A stretch of DNA of 64,000 nucleotides from the NCBI RefSeq assembly GCF_004570345.1, contig NZ_SPQM01000003.1, forward strand, positions 1 through 64,000, in the 5' to 3' direction. This DNA comes from Blastococcus sp. CT_GayMR20. GTDB taxonomy: Bacteria > Actinomycetota > Actinomycetes > Mycobacteriales > Geodermatophilaceae. Shown in pieces: positions 53,283-62,899 of the stretch (the stretch's first letter is position 1; the number at the start of each line of letters is the position of its first letter). The notes under the pieces were generated by a model, which saw only the letters and a program-made list of their open reading frames with translations, searched no databases and was not told where the DNA came from. The position numbers were made by a program, and so were the translations under genes.

Positions 53283-54256
53283 CGCCCGTCGCCGAGCAGC
53301 GCCGGCAGGTCATGGCCGAGGGCGGCGAACCGCTCGGGGTGCGGCGGGTAGCCGTCGGCACGGACGAGCCGCCCGTCCCGGGAGGTGAAGACGTCGGCGG
53401 TCTCGATGACGCCGCCCTCGGCGCGGCCGGGCAGGGCGACGATCTCGCGCACCCGGCGGTGCCCGGAGACGTCGGTGCCGACGTGGACGACCAGGTCGAC
53501 GCTGGAGGCCACGGTCGGGACGACGAACGCCGTCCCGATGTTCTCGCCGGCCAGCAGGGGCAGCGTGCACATCTTGACCACGGCCTCGCGGGCGCTGTTG
53601 GCGTGCAGGGTGCACATGCCCGGCAGGCCGGAGTTGAGCGCGATCAGCAGGTCGAGGCACTCCTCCTGCCGCACCTCGCCGACGACGATCCGCGAGGGCC
53701 GCATCCGCAGCGCCTCCTTCACGAGGCGGCGCAGCGGGATCTCGCCGGCGCCCTCGAGGTTGGGCTGCCGGGTCTGCATCGAGACGACGTCGGGCAGCGG
53801 CACCTGCAGCTCGAAGACCTCCTCGCAGGTGACCACGCGCTCCCGGGCCGGCACGGCTGCGCAGAGGCAGTTGAGCAGCGTCGTCTTGCCGGCCTGGGTG
53901 CCGCCGGAGACCAGGATGTTCAGCCCCGAGGCGACGGCGGCCTCCAGGAAGCGGGCCGCCTGGGTCGTGATGGTGCCGAGGGCGACGAGCTCGTCGAGGC
54001 TGTGCGCCTGCAGCACGAACTTGCGGATGTTGACCGCCATGTGGCGGCGGGTGATGTCGGGGATCACCACGTGCAGGCGCGAGCCGTCCGGCATCATCGC
54101 GTCGACGAACGGCGTGCTCATGTCGATCCGCCGTCCGGACGTGCGGAGCATCCGCTCGACGAGGTCGGCGAGCTCCCCGTGCCCGAGGATCGTCGTCGTC
54201 AGTTCGCTGCGCCCGCGCCGGGCGATGAACACCCGGCCCGGTTCGTTGACCCAGAA
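53279..54256 (-). pseudogene. cpaF: Tad pilus ATPase CpaF/TadA, 5' truncated
   Basis: About 325 codons of a secretion ATPase remain. Walker A is SGGTQAGKTTLLN, the Asp-box region TRQPNLEGAGEI, Walker B-like RIVVGEVRQEE and the His box GMCTLHANSARE. The first recognisable residues are WVNEPGRVF, which in intact CpaF proteins lie about 100 residues in. Immediately before them (54257-54259) is a TAG and foreign sequence, so the N-terminal domain has been removed by an inserted element. A GTG at 54232 could give a 317-residue fragment. Exact copy at 56273-57250. Confidence 0.88.
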
Positions 54257-54593
54257 CTACTTCCGGACGTTTGACCACGTACGATCATCGACGGAAAGCA
54301 ACGCTGAGCTGGACTTTTGCTGTTTATAGTCGCTAGCTGGTGAGTGCCGTGACTGGCCATTCTGCGGACTAGTTGCGGACTGGCTGCGGACCAAGATCGC
54401 GTGCGTCCCCGTCCTCTTACCCCTCGAGACACGGCTTCCGCTTTCCACCCGGATCAGCATTGCCGTGCGGCGCAGGCTGGCCAGCGAGCCCGGACGCTGT
54501 CAACCCGAGCGCAGCCTTGCTGTCCGGCTTCCGCACCGGCTGCGGGGCGCAGCGCATGCCTCCGCGTCCCTGGCGGGGCGCCACGGGTGGGCC
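54257..54593. mobile_element. non-coding end of a mobile-element fragment
   Basis: This 337-bp stretch joins the broken cpaF to the relaxase fragment. It is less GC-rich than the surroundings (for example TTTTGCTGTTTATAGTCG near 54316) and holds three evenly spaced TGCGGAC repeats. No gene or tRNA was recognised. It marks one end of an integrated element; the mirror copy is 55936-56272. Confidence 0.6.
54363..54391 (+). repeat. three TGCGGAC direct repeats with an 11-bp period
   Basis: TGCGGAC occurs at 54363-54369, 54374-54380 and 54385-54391. The helical-turn spacing suggests a protein-binding array such as integrase arm sites, a partition site or iterons. The mirror copy is at 56138-56166. 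Confidence 0.6.
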
Positions 54594-55322
54594 TCATCGC
54601 CCGATGCCTGGACCAGCGGCAGTTCGCCGCGTGAGCGTTGCGAGGTCCTCGGGCCGCGGGAGGTGGACATGCCGTTCCGGGACAGTCAGCCGCGGGGCGG
54701 CCGATCGGTGTGGGGTCGGGTCGGCGTCCTGGTGTGCACGCCAGGTGTCCCGCTCCTGGGCGAGGCGGTCGGCCGGCTGGGCGAGGAGAGCCAGCTCGGT
54801 CGTCAGGCGCGTGATGCGAGCGCGGACGGCGGCCAGTTCTGCTCGCGCGGCGGTTATGGCCAGGTCGGTGTCGGTCAGCCGCTCCGCCGGGTCGAGGGTC
54901 CAGGCGAGGTGTCCGAAGCGGGCGAGCCGGTCCTCAAGCTGACGCCGGGCGTCGGTTGCCGCGGCCCCGGCGTGCCGGTGGGTCTGCTGCGCGGTGGCTG
55001 CGGTCGCGCGCAACTGCTCGTGCTCCGGGTGGGCGTGTTCGGCGTGGTGGCGGGCGTAGGAGTCGAAGGCAGTCCACAGCCGCGGTCGGTCGTCGGACCG
55101 GTCAGACAGGCGCGCGATCTGCTGCGGGTCGGTGGGCATGGTCGGGAGGTAGGGCCGCCAGGCGTCCGCCCAGTCGGCGAGCTGCTCGCCGGCCCGGTTC
55201 ACCGCCGCACGCCGCAGTTGGAGCCGGCCGGGGCCGTCGAGCACGACCTGCGCGGCGTCGCGGGCGGCGTCACGCCCGGTGTCCCAGCTGTCGAGCAGCG
55301 TGTCGCGGATCCGGTCGGTCTC
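54594..55322 (-). pseudogene. C-terminal fragment of a MobF/TrwC-type conjugative relaxase
   Basis: The frame reads FTAETDRIRDTLLDSWDTG, then VVLDGPGRLQLRRAAVNRAGE, LADWADAWRPYLPTMPT and a long Ala/Arg-rich helical tail ending TAAGPGIGR. This matches my knowledge of the C-terminal part of TrwC/MobF relaxase-helicases on actinobacterial conjugative elements. The relaxase and helicase domains are missing because the inverted repeat begins here. Reading continues sensibly through the whole unpaired centre (55208-55321), so this arm holds the native junction. Confidence 0.65.
55208..55321. other. 114-bp unpaired centre of the inverted repeat
   Basis: The arms stop pairing exactly at 55207/55322. 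The centre is coding for the relaxase when read leftward (DRIRDTLLDSWDTGRDAARD onward) and joins the left arm in frame. Read rightward, it does not give a natural N-terminus for the right-arm copy. Confidence 0.85.
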
Positions 55323-55323
55323 G

Positions 55324-55935
55324 GCGGTGAACCGGGCCGGCGAGCAGCTCGCCGACTGGGCGGACGCCTGGCGGCCCTACCTCCCGACCATGCCCACCGA
55401 CCCGCAGCAGATCGCGCGCCTGTCTGACCGGTCCGACGACCGACCGCGGCTGTGGACTGCCTTCGACTCCTACGCCCGCCACCACGCCGAACACGCCCAC
55501 CCGGAGCACGAGCAGTTGCGCGCGACCGCAGCCACCGCGCAGCAGACCCACCGGCACGCCGGGGCCGCGGCAACCGACGCCCGGCGTCAGCTTGAGGACC
55601 GGCTCGCCCGCTTCGGACACCTCGCCTGGACCCTCGACCCGGCGGAGCGGCTGACCGACACCGACCTGGCCATAACCGCCGCGCGAGCAGAACTGGCCGC
55701 CGTCCGCGCTCGCATCACGCGCCTGACGACCGAGCTGGCTCTCCTCGCCCAGCCGGCCGACCGCCTCGCCCAGGAGCGGGACACCTGGCGTGCACACCAG
55801 GACGCCGACCCGACCCCACACCGATCGGCCGCCCCGCGGCTGACTGTCCCGGAACGGCATGTCCACCTCCCGCGGCCCGAGGACCTCGCAACGCTCACGC
55901 GGCGAACTGCCGCTGGTCCAGGCATCGGGCGATGA
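55324..55935 (+). pseudogene. second relaxase C-terminal fragment (right arm)
   Basis: Copy of the relaxase tail from AVNRAGEQLADW to GPGIGR. Upstream of it the frame runs into the centre as SRIRSVSAVNRA, which is antisense of the other copy's coding sequence. The first about 10 residues before AVNRA are therefore artefactual and the fragment has no native start. Confidence 0.6.
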
Positions 55936-56272
55936 GGCCCACCCGTGGCGCCCCGCCAGGGACGCGGAGGCATGCGCTGCGCCCCGCAGCCGGTGCGGAA
56001 GCCGGACAGCAAGGCTGCGCTCGGGTTGACAGCGTCCGGGCTCGCTGGCCAGCCTGCGCCGCACGGCAATGCTGATCCGGGTGGAAAGCGGAAGCCGTGT
56101 CTCGAGGGGTAAGAGGACGGGGACGCACGCGATCTTGGTCCGCAGCCAGTCCGCAACTAGTCCGCAGAATGGCCAGTCACGGCACTCACCAGCTAGCGAC
56201 TATAAACAGCAAAAGTCCAGCTCAGCGTTGCTTTCCGTCGATGATCGTACGTGGTCAAACGTCCGGAAGTAG
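55936..56272. mobile_element. non-coding element end, mirror copy
   Basis: Mirror of 54257-54593, including three GTCCGCA repeats at 56138-56166 and the junction to broken cpaF at 56272/56273. Confidence 0.6.
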
Positions 56273-57250
56273 TTCTGGGTCAACGAACCGGGCCGGGTGT
56301 TCATCGCCCGGCGCGGGCGCAGCGAACTGACGACGACGATCCTCGGGCACGGGGAGCTCGCCGACCTCGTCGAGCGGATGCTCCGCACGTCCGGACGGCG
56401 GATCGACATGAGCACGCCGTTCGTCGACGCGATGATGCCGGACGGCTCGCGCCTGCACGTGGTGATCCCCGACATCACCCGCCGCCACATGGCGGTCAAC
56501 ATCCGCAAGTTCGTGCTGCAGGCGCACAGCCTCGACGAGCTCGTCGCCCTCGGCACCATCACGACCCAGGCGGCCCGCTTCCTGGAGGCCGCCGTCGCCT
56601 CGGGGCTGAACATCCTGGTCTCCGGCGGCACCCAGGCCGGCAAGACGACGCTGCTCAACTGCCTCTGCGCAGCCGTGCCGGCCCGGGAGCGCGTGGTCAC
56701 CTGCGAGGAGGTCTTCGAGCTGCAGGTGCCGCTGCCCGACGTCGTCTCGATGCAGACCCGGCAGCCCAACCTCGAGGGCGCCGGCGAGATCCCGCTGCGC
56801 CGCCTCGTGAAGGAGGCGCTGCGGATGCGGCCCTCGCGGATCGTCGTCGGCGAGGTGCGGCAGGAGGAGTGCCTCGACCTGCTGATCGCGCTCAACTCCG
56901 GCCTGCCGGGCATGTGCACCCTGCACGCCAACAGCGCCCGCGAGGCCGTGGTCAAGATGTGCACGCTGCCCCTGCTGGCCGGCGAGAACATCGGGACGGC
57001 GTTCGTCGTCCCGACCGTGGCCTCCAGCGTCGACCTGGTCGTCCACGTCGGCACCGACGTCTCCGGGCACCGCCGGGTGCGCGAGATCGTCGCCCTGCCC
57101 GGCCGCGCCGAGGGCGGCGTCATCGAGACCGCCGACGTCTTCACCTCCCGGGACGGGCGGCTCGTCCGTGCCGACGGCTACCCGCCGCACCCCGAGCGGT
57201 TCGCCGCCCTCGGCCATGACCTGCCGGCGCTGCTCGGCGACGGGCGATGA
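56273..57250 (+). pseudogene. cpaF: CpaF/TadA ATPase, 5' truncated (right-arm copy)
   Basis: Identical to 53279-54256. The TAG at 56270-56272 immediately precedes FWVNEPGRVF, showing the same breakpoint in both copies. Confidence 0.88.
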
Positions 57251-58110
57251 CTGAGTCCGGCGCGCTGCTGGGGCTGCTCGCCGGGGTCGGCCTGCTGCTG
57301 ATCTGGCGGAGCGGATCGCGGGCGCCGCAGCCCCGCACCGGGCCCCGGCAGCCGGGTCGTCGTCAGGTTCTGCTCGCCGAGGCGGGGCTGACCGGCATCA
57401 ACGCCACCCAACTCCTGGCGCTGCAGCTCGGGCTTGGGCTGGCGGTGCTGGTCGTCGTCCTGCTGACCACCGGCACGGTGACCGTCAGTCTGGTGTTCGG
57501 CCTGTTCGGCTTCTTCCTGCCCTACGCGCAGGTCCGCCGGCTCGCCGCCCGGCGCAGGGCCGACCTCCGGGAGGTGTGGCCGGAGGTCGTCGACAACCTC
57601 GCCTCGGCCGTCCGCGCCGGGCTGTCGCTGCCGGAGGCGCTGTCGGCGCTGTCGACGCGCGGTCCCGAGGTGTTGCGGCCGCCGTTCGCCCGCTTCGCCA
57701 CCGAGTACCGCTCGAGCGGCCGGTTCAGCGTGTGCCTCGACCGGCTCAAGGACGACCTGGCCGACCCTGTCGGTGACCGGATCGTGGAGACGCTGCGGGT
57801 GGCCCGTGAGGTCGGCGGCAGCGACCTCGGCCGGGTGCTGCGGACCCTGGCGACCTTCCTGCGCGAGGACGCCCGTGCACGGGCCGAGCTCGAGACACGG
57901 CAGGGCTGGGTGGTCTCGGCAGCGCGGCTGGCGGTGGCCGCGCCGTGGGTCGTGCTCCTGCTGCTGGCGACGCAGTCGACGACGCTCGCCGCCTACGACT
58001 CCCCCCTGGGGACGGCGATCCTGCTGGGCGGCGGAGCGGTGTGCCTCGTGGCCTACCGGCTGATGCTGCGGATCGGGCGTCTGCCCGAGGACGTCAGGGT
58101 GCTGCAGTGA
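57247..58110 (+). CDS. tadB: TadB (right-arm copy)
   Basis: Identical 287-residue copy of 52419-53282, with the same ATGA overlap with the truncated cpaF. Confidence 0.9.
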   Translation: MTESGALLGLLAGVGLLLIWRSGSRAPQPRTGPRQPGRRQVLLAEAGLTGINATQLLALQLGLGLAVLVVVLLTTGTVTVSLVFGLFGFFLPYAQVRRLAARRRADLREVWPEVVDNLASAVRAGLSLPEALSALSTRGPEVLRPPFARFATEYRSSGRFSVCLDRLKDDLADPVGDRIVETLRVAREVGGSDLGRVLRTLATFLREDARARAELETRQGWVVSAARLAVAAPWVVLLLLATQSTTLAAYDSPLGTAILLGGGAVCLVAYRLMLRIGRLPEDVRVLQ

Positions 58111-59048
58111 GTGCGGGTCTCACGGGGATGGTGCTGGGACTGGTCGCGGCGACCGGCCTGGTGCTGGTGCTGACCTACGCCCCGCCGTTCCGCTCGGTGC
58201 GGCTGGTCGACCGGCTCGCGCCCTACGTGCACGACACCCCTCCGCCGTCCCGGCTGCTGGGCACCGCGACCGAGCCGGGCCTGCTCACCGCCGTCCGCCG
58301 GGTGTTCGGCCCGGCCGTCGGGGACGGCGCACGGCTGGTCGACCGGCTGCTGGGCGGACGGGCCGCGGTCCGCCGCCGGCTGGACGCGCTGGCCGACGAG
58401 GCGACCGTCGAGGACTTCCGCGTGGAGCAGGTGGTCTGGGGCGGAATCGGGCTGCTGGGGGCAGCCGTGGTCGCCACCGTCGGCTCGGTCGCGGCCGGCG
58501 GGCTGAACGTGCTCTCGGCCGGGCTGCTGTGCGTGGCGGGCCTGCTCGGCGGGGTGCTCGGCCGCGACTGGTGGCTGACCCAGCAGGTGCTGAAGCGCGA
58601 GGAGCTGCTGCTCGCCGAGTTCCCGGTCGTCGCCGAGCTGCTCGCCCTGGCCGTGACGGCGGGGGAGAGCCCCACCGCGGCGATCGCCCGGGTCACCCGG
58701 CTCTCCGGCGGGGAACTGGCGCGCGAGCTCGGGGCGGCCCTCGGCCGCGCGCGCGCCGGCGTCCCGCTCGTCGACGCCCTGCAGCAGGTCGCCGACCGCA
58801 CGTCGCTGGACCCGCTGGCCCGGTTCATCGACGGGCTGCTCGTGGCGATCGAGCGCGGCACCCCGCTGGCCGAGGTGCTCCGCGCCCAGGCAGCCGACGT
58901 CCGGGAGGCCGGCAAGCGCCGGCTGCTCGAGGCGGGCGGCCGCAAGGAGATCGCCATGATGGTGCCGGTCGTGTTCCTGGTGCTGCCGGTCACCGTTCTC
59001 TTCGCCCTGTTCCCGGGGCTGATCAGCATCGTCTCGCTGGCGCAGTGA
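58107..59048 (+). CDS. tadC: TadC (right-arm copy)
   Basis: Identical 313-residue copy of 51481-52422, GTG start overlapping tadB. Confidence 0.9.
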   Translation: MSAGLTGMVLGLVAATGLVLVLTYAPPFRSVRLVDRLAPYVHDTPPPSRLLGTATEPGLLTAVRRVFGPAVGDGARLVDRLLGGRAAVRRRLDALADEATVEDFRVEQVVWGGIGLLGAAVVATVGSVAAGGLNVLSAGLLCVAGLLGGVLGRDWWLTQQVLKREELLLAEFPVVAELLALAVTAGESPTAAIARVTRLSGGELARELGAALGRARAGVPLVDALQQVADRTSLDPLARFIDGLLVAIERGTPLAEVLRAQAADVREAGKRRLLEAGGRKEIAMMVPVVFLVLPVTVLFALFPGLISIVSLAQ

Positions 59049-59074
59049 CAGCGGACCTGGAGGAAGGAACACGG

Positions 59075-59281
59075 ATGCGCGGTTACGCGTACCTGACCGC
59101 CGCACTGGCTGCGCTCTCGGCCCGGGTGACGGGCGACGATCCCGAACGGGGCGACGTCCCGGGCTGGGTCATGATCACGGTGATGACCGCGGCCCTCGTG
59201 CTCGCCATCCTCATCCCGTTCCGGGAGGCGATCGTCTCCGCCGTCGAGAACGCGCTCACCTCCGTCACGAGCGGTGGCTGA
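59075..59281 (+). CDS. small Flp-like pilin candidate (right-arm copy)
   Basis: Identical 68-residue copy of 51248-51454, preceded by the same AGGAAGGA ribosome-binding site. Confidence 0.65.
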   Translation: MRGYAYLTAALAALSARVTGDDPERGDVPGWVMITVMTAALVLAILIPFREAIVSAVENALTSVTSGG

Positions 59282-59687
59282 ACCGTCGGTCGTACCGACG
59301 GACGACGACGAGCGGGGCAGCGCCGTCGTCGACTTCGTCATGGTCTCGATGCTCATCGTGGCGCTGCTGCTCGCGGTGCTGCAGGTTGCCGTCTACGTGC
59401 ACGTGCGCAACGTGGTGACGGCGAGCGCGCAGCAGGGCGCCCGGTATGCGGCGAACGCCGACGTCGACCCGGCCGCCGGGGCCGCGCGCACCGTGGAGGT
59501 GGTGGCGCAGGCGACGTCGACGCAGACCGCCGAGGGGCTGGCGTGCACGTCGGCCGAGGAGGTCGACGCCAGCGGGTTGACCCTCGTGGTGGTGCAGTGC
59601 TCGGGCTCGGTGCCGTCGCTGCTGTCGGCGCTGGGCAACCTGCTGCCGCTGGACGTCACGGGCCGCGCGGTCAAGGAGGGCCCGTGA
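59274..59687 (+). CDS. TadE-like pseudopilin (right-arm copy)
   Basis: Identical 137-residue copy of 50842-51255. Confidence 0.82.
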   Translation: MAEPSVVPTDDDERGSAVVDFVMVSMLIVALLLAVLQVAVYVHVRNVVTASAQQGARYAANADVDPAAGAARTVEVVAQATSTQTAEGLACTSAEEVDASGLTLVVVQCSGSVPSLLSALGNLLPLDVTGRAVKEGP

Positions 59688-60151
59688 GCCGGCTGCGCCG
59701 CCGGCTCGGGATGCTGCGCGAGGAGCGGGGGTCGGCACTGGTCGAGTTCGTGTTCATCGCACTCGTCGTCTTCGTGCCGCTGGTCTACATCGTCGCGGGG
59801 TTCTCGGCCGTCCAGCGCGGGGTGTTCGCCTCGACGGCGGCGGCCCGTGAGGCAGGCCGCGCGATCGGCACGGCGCCGGACCCCGTCACCGGGCAGGAGC
59901 GGGCACTGCGGGCGGCGGAGCTGGCGGTCGAGGACCAGTCGGTCGACGCCACCGACCTGCAGCTGGCCTACGCGCCGGCCGGCGCGGACTGCGCGTCCGC
60001 CGGGGGATACACGCCGACTCTGGTGCCGGGCGAGGAGTTCTCCGTGTGCGTCACCGTGACCGTGCGGATCCCGCTGCTGCCGGAGTTCATCGAGTCGAAC
60101 ACCGCGACCGGCCAGTTCGTCGTCGAGCGCGACCGATACGTCGACGGCTGA
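59684..60151 (+). CDS. TadE/TadG-like pseudopilin (right-arm copy)
   Basis: Identical 155-residue copy of 50378-50845. Confidence 0.82.
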   Translation: MSRLRRRLGMLREERGSALVEFVFIALVVFVPLVYIVAGFSAVQRGVFASTAAAREAGRAIGTAPDPVTGQERALRAAELAVEDQSVDATDLQLAYAPAGADCASAGGYTPTLVPGEEFSVCVTVTVRIPLLPEFIESNTATGQFVVERDRYVDG

Positions 60152-60192
60152 TCGACTGGTCGCCGCGGCGGCCACCCCAGGATGATGCGGCG

Positions 60193-61203
60193 GTGGGCAG
60201 GGGCGCGCACAGGCGGCGGTCGAACCACCGCGTCGGTGGTCTGCTGCTCGGCGTCCTGCTGATCGCCGTCCTCGTCGTGGTACTGGCCGAACCCGTCGCG
60301 GAACCGCGCGGGGACCGGCCGTCGGCCGACGCCACCACTGCCCCGTCGGAACCGCCGACCACCACCGCCCCGGTGGTCGAGGAGACGTCGCCCTACGCCG
60401 GCGTCGGCACGTGGCTGTCGCGGTACCGGTTCACCCGGGAGTTCGGCGGCGCGGTTCCGCCGGTGACGCCGGCCGTCGTCGACACGATGGCCGAGGCGGG
60501 CATCCGCACGATCTACCTGCAGCCGGCCGCCGACGACCCCCGGTACCCCGGGCTGCTGAGCACGGACGTCCTCGGCGACTTCCTCGTGCGGGCGCACGCG
60601 CGCGACATGCAGGTGGTCGCCTGGTACCTGCCGCGCTTCGGCGACATCGCCGGCGACCTGCGGAGGCTGGAGGCGATCGCGGAGTTCCGCGTCGACGGAC
60701 AGGGCTTCGACGCGGTCGCCGTCGACATCGAGTTCACCGACGCCGTCGCGCTCGCACCGCGGAACGCGGCGCTGATCGAGCTGTCGCAGCAGCTGCGGGC
60801 CGCGCTGCCCGATGTCGAGCTCGGCGCCGTCGTGCTCCCACCGGTGGTCACCGACGTGCTGAACTCCGGGTACTGGCCGGAGTTCCCATGGGCGGAACTG
60901 CGCGACCTCTACGACGTCTGGCTGCCCATGGCGTACTGGTCCAACCGGTCGGAGGAGGGGTTCACCGACCCCCACTGGTACGTCACCGAGAACATCGAAC
61001 GGGTGCGCCGGCACCTCGACGACCCGTGTGCGACCGTCTCGGTGATCGGCGGCTACGACGCCCAGGAGACGTCCGACGACTACTCGGCCATGGCCCGGGC
61101 GGCGACCGAGCAGCAGGCCATCGGCGTCTCCATCTGGGACTGGCCGACCACTCCGCCGTCCGCGTGGCCGGCCGTCGAGGACTACGACGTCTCCGGCTGC
61201 TGA
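60193..61203 (+). CDS. TIM-barrel exoprotein (right-arm copy)
   Basis: Identical 336-residue copy of 49326-50336. Confidence 0.65.
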   Translation: MGRGAHRRRSNHRVGGLLLGVLLIAVLVVVLAEPVAEPRGDRPSADATTAPSEPPTTTAPVVEETSPYAGVGTWLSRYRFTREFGGAVPPVTPAVVDTMAEAGIRTIYLQPAADDPRYPGLLSTDVLGDFLVRAHARDMQVVAWYLPRFGDIAGDLRRLEAIAEFRVDGQGFDAVAVDIEFTDAVALAPRNAALIELSQQLRAALPDVELGAVVLPPVVTDVLNSGYWPEFPWAELRDLYDVWLPMAYWSNRSEEGFTDPHWYVTENIERVRRHLDDPCATVSVIGGYDAQETSDDYSAMARAATEQQAIGVSIWDWPTTPPSAWPAVEDYDVSGC

Positions 61204-61235
61204 CGCCTCGCGGAGAAGCAGCGCATGCTGGGCAC

Positions 61236-61709
61236 ATGGCCTGGCTGCCACCGGAGGACCTGCCGCCGCCCCGGGTACCGACGTCCGAGGTTGCCGCACT
61301 GGTGGACGCAGGCCCTCCCGGACCGGACAACCCGGTGACCGTGGCCGCCGTCTTCTGGACGGCGGTCACCGAGCCCGACGGCCCGAACCTCGACGTCCTC
61401 AGCGTCATCGTCACCCCCGAGAGCTGGCGGGGGTGGGGCACCTTCGCCGGCCCCGCCGAGCTCCTGCTCGGCTACGGCATGGCGTCGGAGGCCACTCCGT
61501 CGGTCGACGACCCGGACGTCGTCTACATCACCTACCTGCGCGACACCGGCGAGACCACCGGGCCGCCGCCGGACATGGTCCTTGTCGGGGACATCGCCAT
61601 CGCGACCCTGGTGCGCCGGCCTCGGCTGGGCGGCTGGCGGGTGCACGCGCTCGGCGACTACGTCAGGCCGGAGAACGTTCCGCACGACGACCAGGCCCCG
61701 CTACGTTGA
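61236..61709 (+). CDS. hypothetical protein (right-arm copy)
   Basis: Identical 157-residue copy of 48820-49293. Confidence 0.6.
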   Translation: MAWLPPEDLPPPRVPTSEVAALVDAGPPGPDNPVTVAAVFWTAVTEPDGPNLDVLSVIVTPESWRGWGTFAGPAELLLGYGMASEATPSVDDPDVVYITYLRDTGETTGPPPDMVLVGDIAIATLVRRPRLGGWRVHALGDYVRPENVPHDDQAPLR

Positions 61710-61742
61710 TCTCCCACTCGACCTGCTCGGAGGGAGCTCCCC

Positions 61743-62153
61743 GTGACATCTCGGCTGAACCCCTACATCGGTTTCTCGGGCAACGCACGCCAGGCCGCGG
61801 AGTTCTACCGGGACGTGTTCGGCGGGGACCTCGCCGTGGACACCTACGGCGGGAGCGGCATGGCCGCCCCGGGTGACGAGGACAAGGTCATGCACGCCCA
61901 GCTGGAGACGCCGGCCGGCTACACCCTCATGCTCTCGGACGCGCCCGCCGGCATGGAGCCCAGCACCGGCAGCAACATCTCCATCAGCCTCAGCGGGGAC
62001 GACGCCGACGACCTCCGCGGCTACTTCACCAAGCTCGCCGAGGGCGGCAGCGTGACCATGCCGCTGGAGAAGCAGGTCTGGGGCGACGAGTTCGGCATGT
62101 GCGTCGACCGGTTCGGGATCCAGTGGATGGTCAACATCTCCCAGCCGTCCTAG
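61743..62153 (+). CDS. PhnB-like VOC protein (right-arm copy)
   Basis: Identical 136-residue copy of 48376-48786; shares the CTAG stop overlap with the arr copy. Confidence 0.88.
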   Translation: MTSRLNPYIGFSGNARQAAEFYRDVFGGDLAVDTYGGSGMAAPGDEDKVMHAQLETPAGYTLMLSDAPAGMEPSTGSNISISLSGDDADDLRGYFTKLAEGGSVTMPLEKQVWGDEFGMCVDRFGIQWMVNISQPS

Positions 62154-62611
62154 TCCTCGATCACGTCCAGCCCCTGCTCCCGCAGCTGCGCCAGGTGGTC
62201 CAGCATCCCCTTCAGCACCTCGGGGTCGTGGCCCTCCCAGTCGTCGACCTCGCCGACGACGCGCAGCGGATGGCGGGTGCGGTAGGACTCCGTGGGGTTG
62301 CCGGGGAATCTCTTGTTCGTCACGTTCGGGTCGTCCTCGAAGGGGCCGACGGGCTCGACGACGTAGATGCGTCCCCGCTCTCCGTTCCCGGCCGGCGCGG
62401 TCGCCAGCTCCGCACCCCAGATCGCGGTGTCCACGAGGGCGGTGAAGTAGATGTGGTTCGACACCCGGCCCGCCTGGAAGTTGGAGCCGTAGCCGGGGAC
62501 CAGTTCGTCGCCGACCTCGAGCACGGACCTCGTCCCGTGGAAGAAGGGTCCCTGGATCTGCTCGCAGTGGTCGTAGGTCACGGGGACGTACGTGCTGCCG
62601 TTCTCGCCCAT
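62150..62611 (-). CDS. arr: rifampin ADP-ribosyltransferase (right-arm copy)
   Basis: Identical 153-residue copy of 47918-48379, with the same -10 hexamer 12 nt before the ATG. Confidence 0.94.
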   Translation of the reverse strand: MGENGSTYVPVTYDHCEQIQGPFFHGTRSVLEVGDELVPGYGSNFQAGRVSNHIYFTALVDTAIWGAELATAPAGNGERGRIYVVEPVGPFEDDPNVTNKRFPGNPTESYRTRHPLRVVGEVDDWEGHDPEVLKGMLDHLAQLREQGLDVIED

Positions 62612-62672
62612 CCCGTCACCGTATGGGGACCCACGACAGGCCGACGAGGGCCAGAGGTGGTACTCCCTGTCC

Positions 62673-62894
62673 ATGAGCGGGAGTGAGTACGTGATCGGTC
62701 GGCGAGCAGGTGCCGGCGGCGGTCCGGTCGGGGAGCGGCACGCGGTGGTCGCCGTCGCCACGCGCAAGGACGGGCCGTACCGGGCGGAGTGCGGCGCGAA
62801 GGTCGACGTGGTCGACGGCGACTGGCCCCCGGAGGGCGGGGACGAGCACGCCTGCCCGGTGTGCGTCCGTGACACCGGGACTCCCTGGGGCTGA
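62673..62894 (+). CDS. small CxxC protein (right-arm copy)
   Basis: Identical 73-residue copy of 47635-47856. Confidence 0.6.
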   Translation: MSGSEYVIGRRAGAGGGPVGERHAVVAVATRKDGPYRAECGAKVDVVDGDWPPEGGDEHACPVCVRDTGTPWG

Positions 62895-62899
62895 CCCGC

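Larger units (their letters stand above)
46529..55207 (+). repeat. left arm of giant inverted repeat (at least 8,679 bp)
   Basis: Every position x here corresponds to 110,529 minus x in the right arm. All reading frames have identical lengths and sequences in both arms, and I found no mismatch at the places compared base by base. The left limit is set only by the end of the window, so the true arm may be longer. Confidence 0.95.

Noticed and set aside
54257..54593. tRNA attachment site at the element end
   Set aside because: No tRNA 3' end or CCA-flanked T-arm occurs in this stretch or beside the cpaF breakpoint.
55208..55321. Hairpin telomere of a linear replicon
   Set aside because: A covalently closed telomere read through gives a near-perfect palindrome with almost no loop. 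Here the centre is 114 bp of ordinary coding sequence in frame with one arm, and no telomere-resolvase site symmetry is present.
55279..55935. 218-residue protein starting at GTG 55279
   Set aside because: Its first 13 residues are read antisense through the relaxase coding centre; only the part from about 55322 on is real relaxase sequence.
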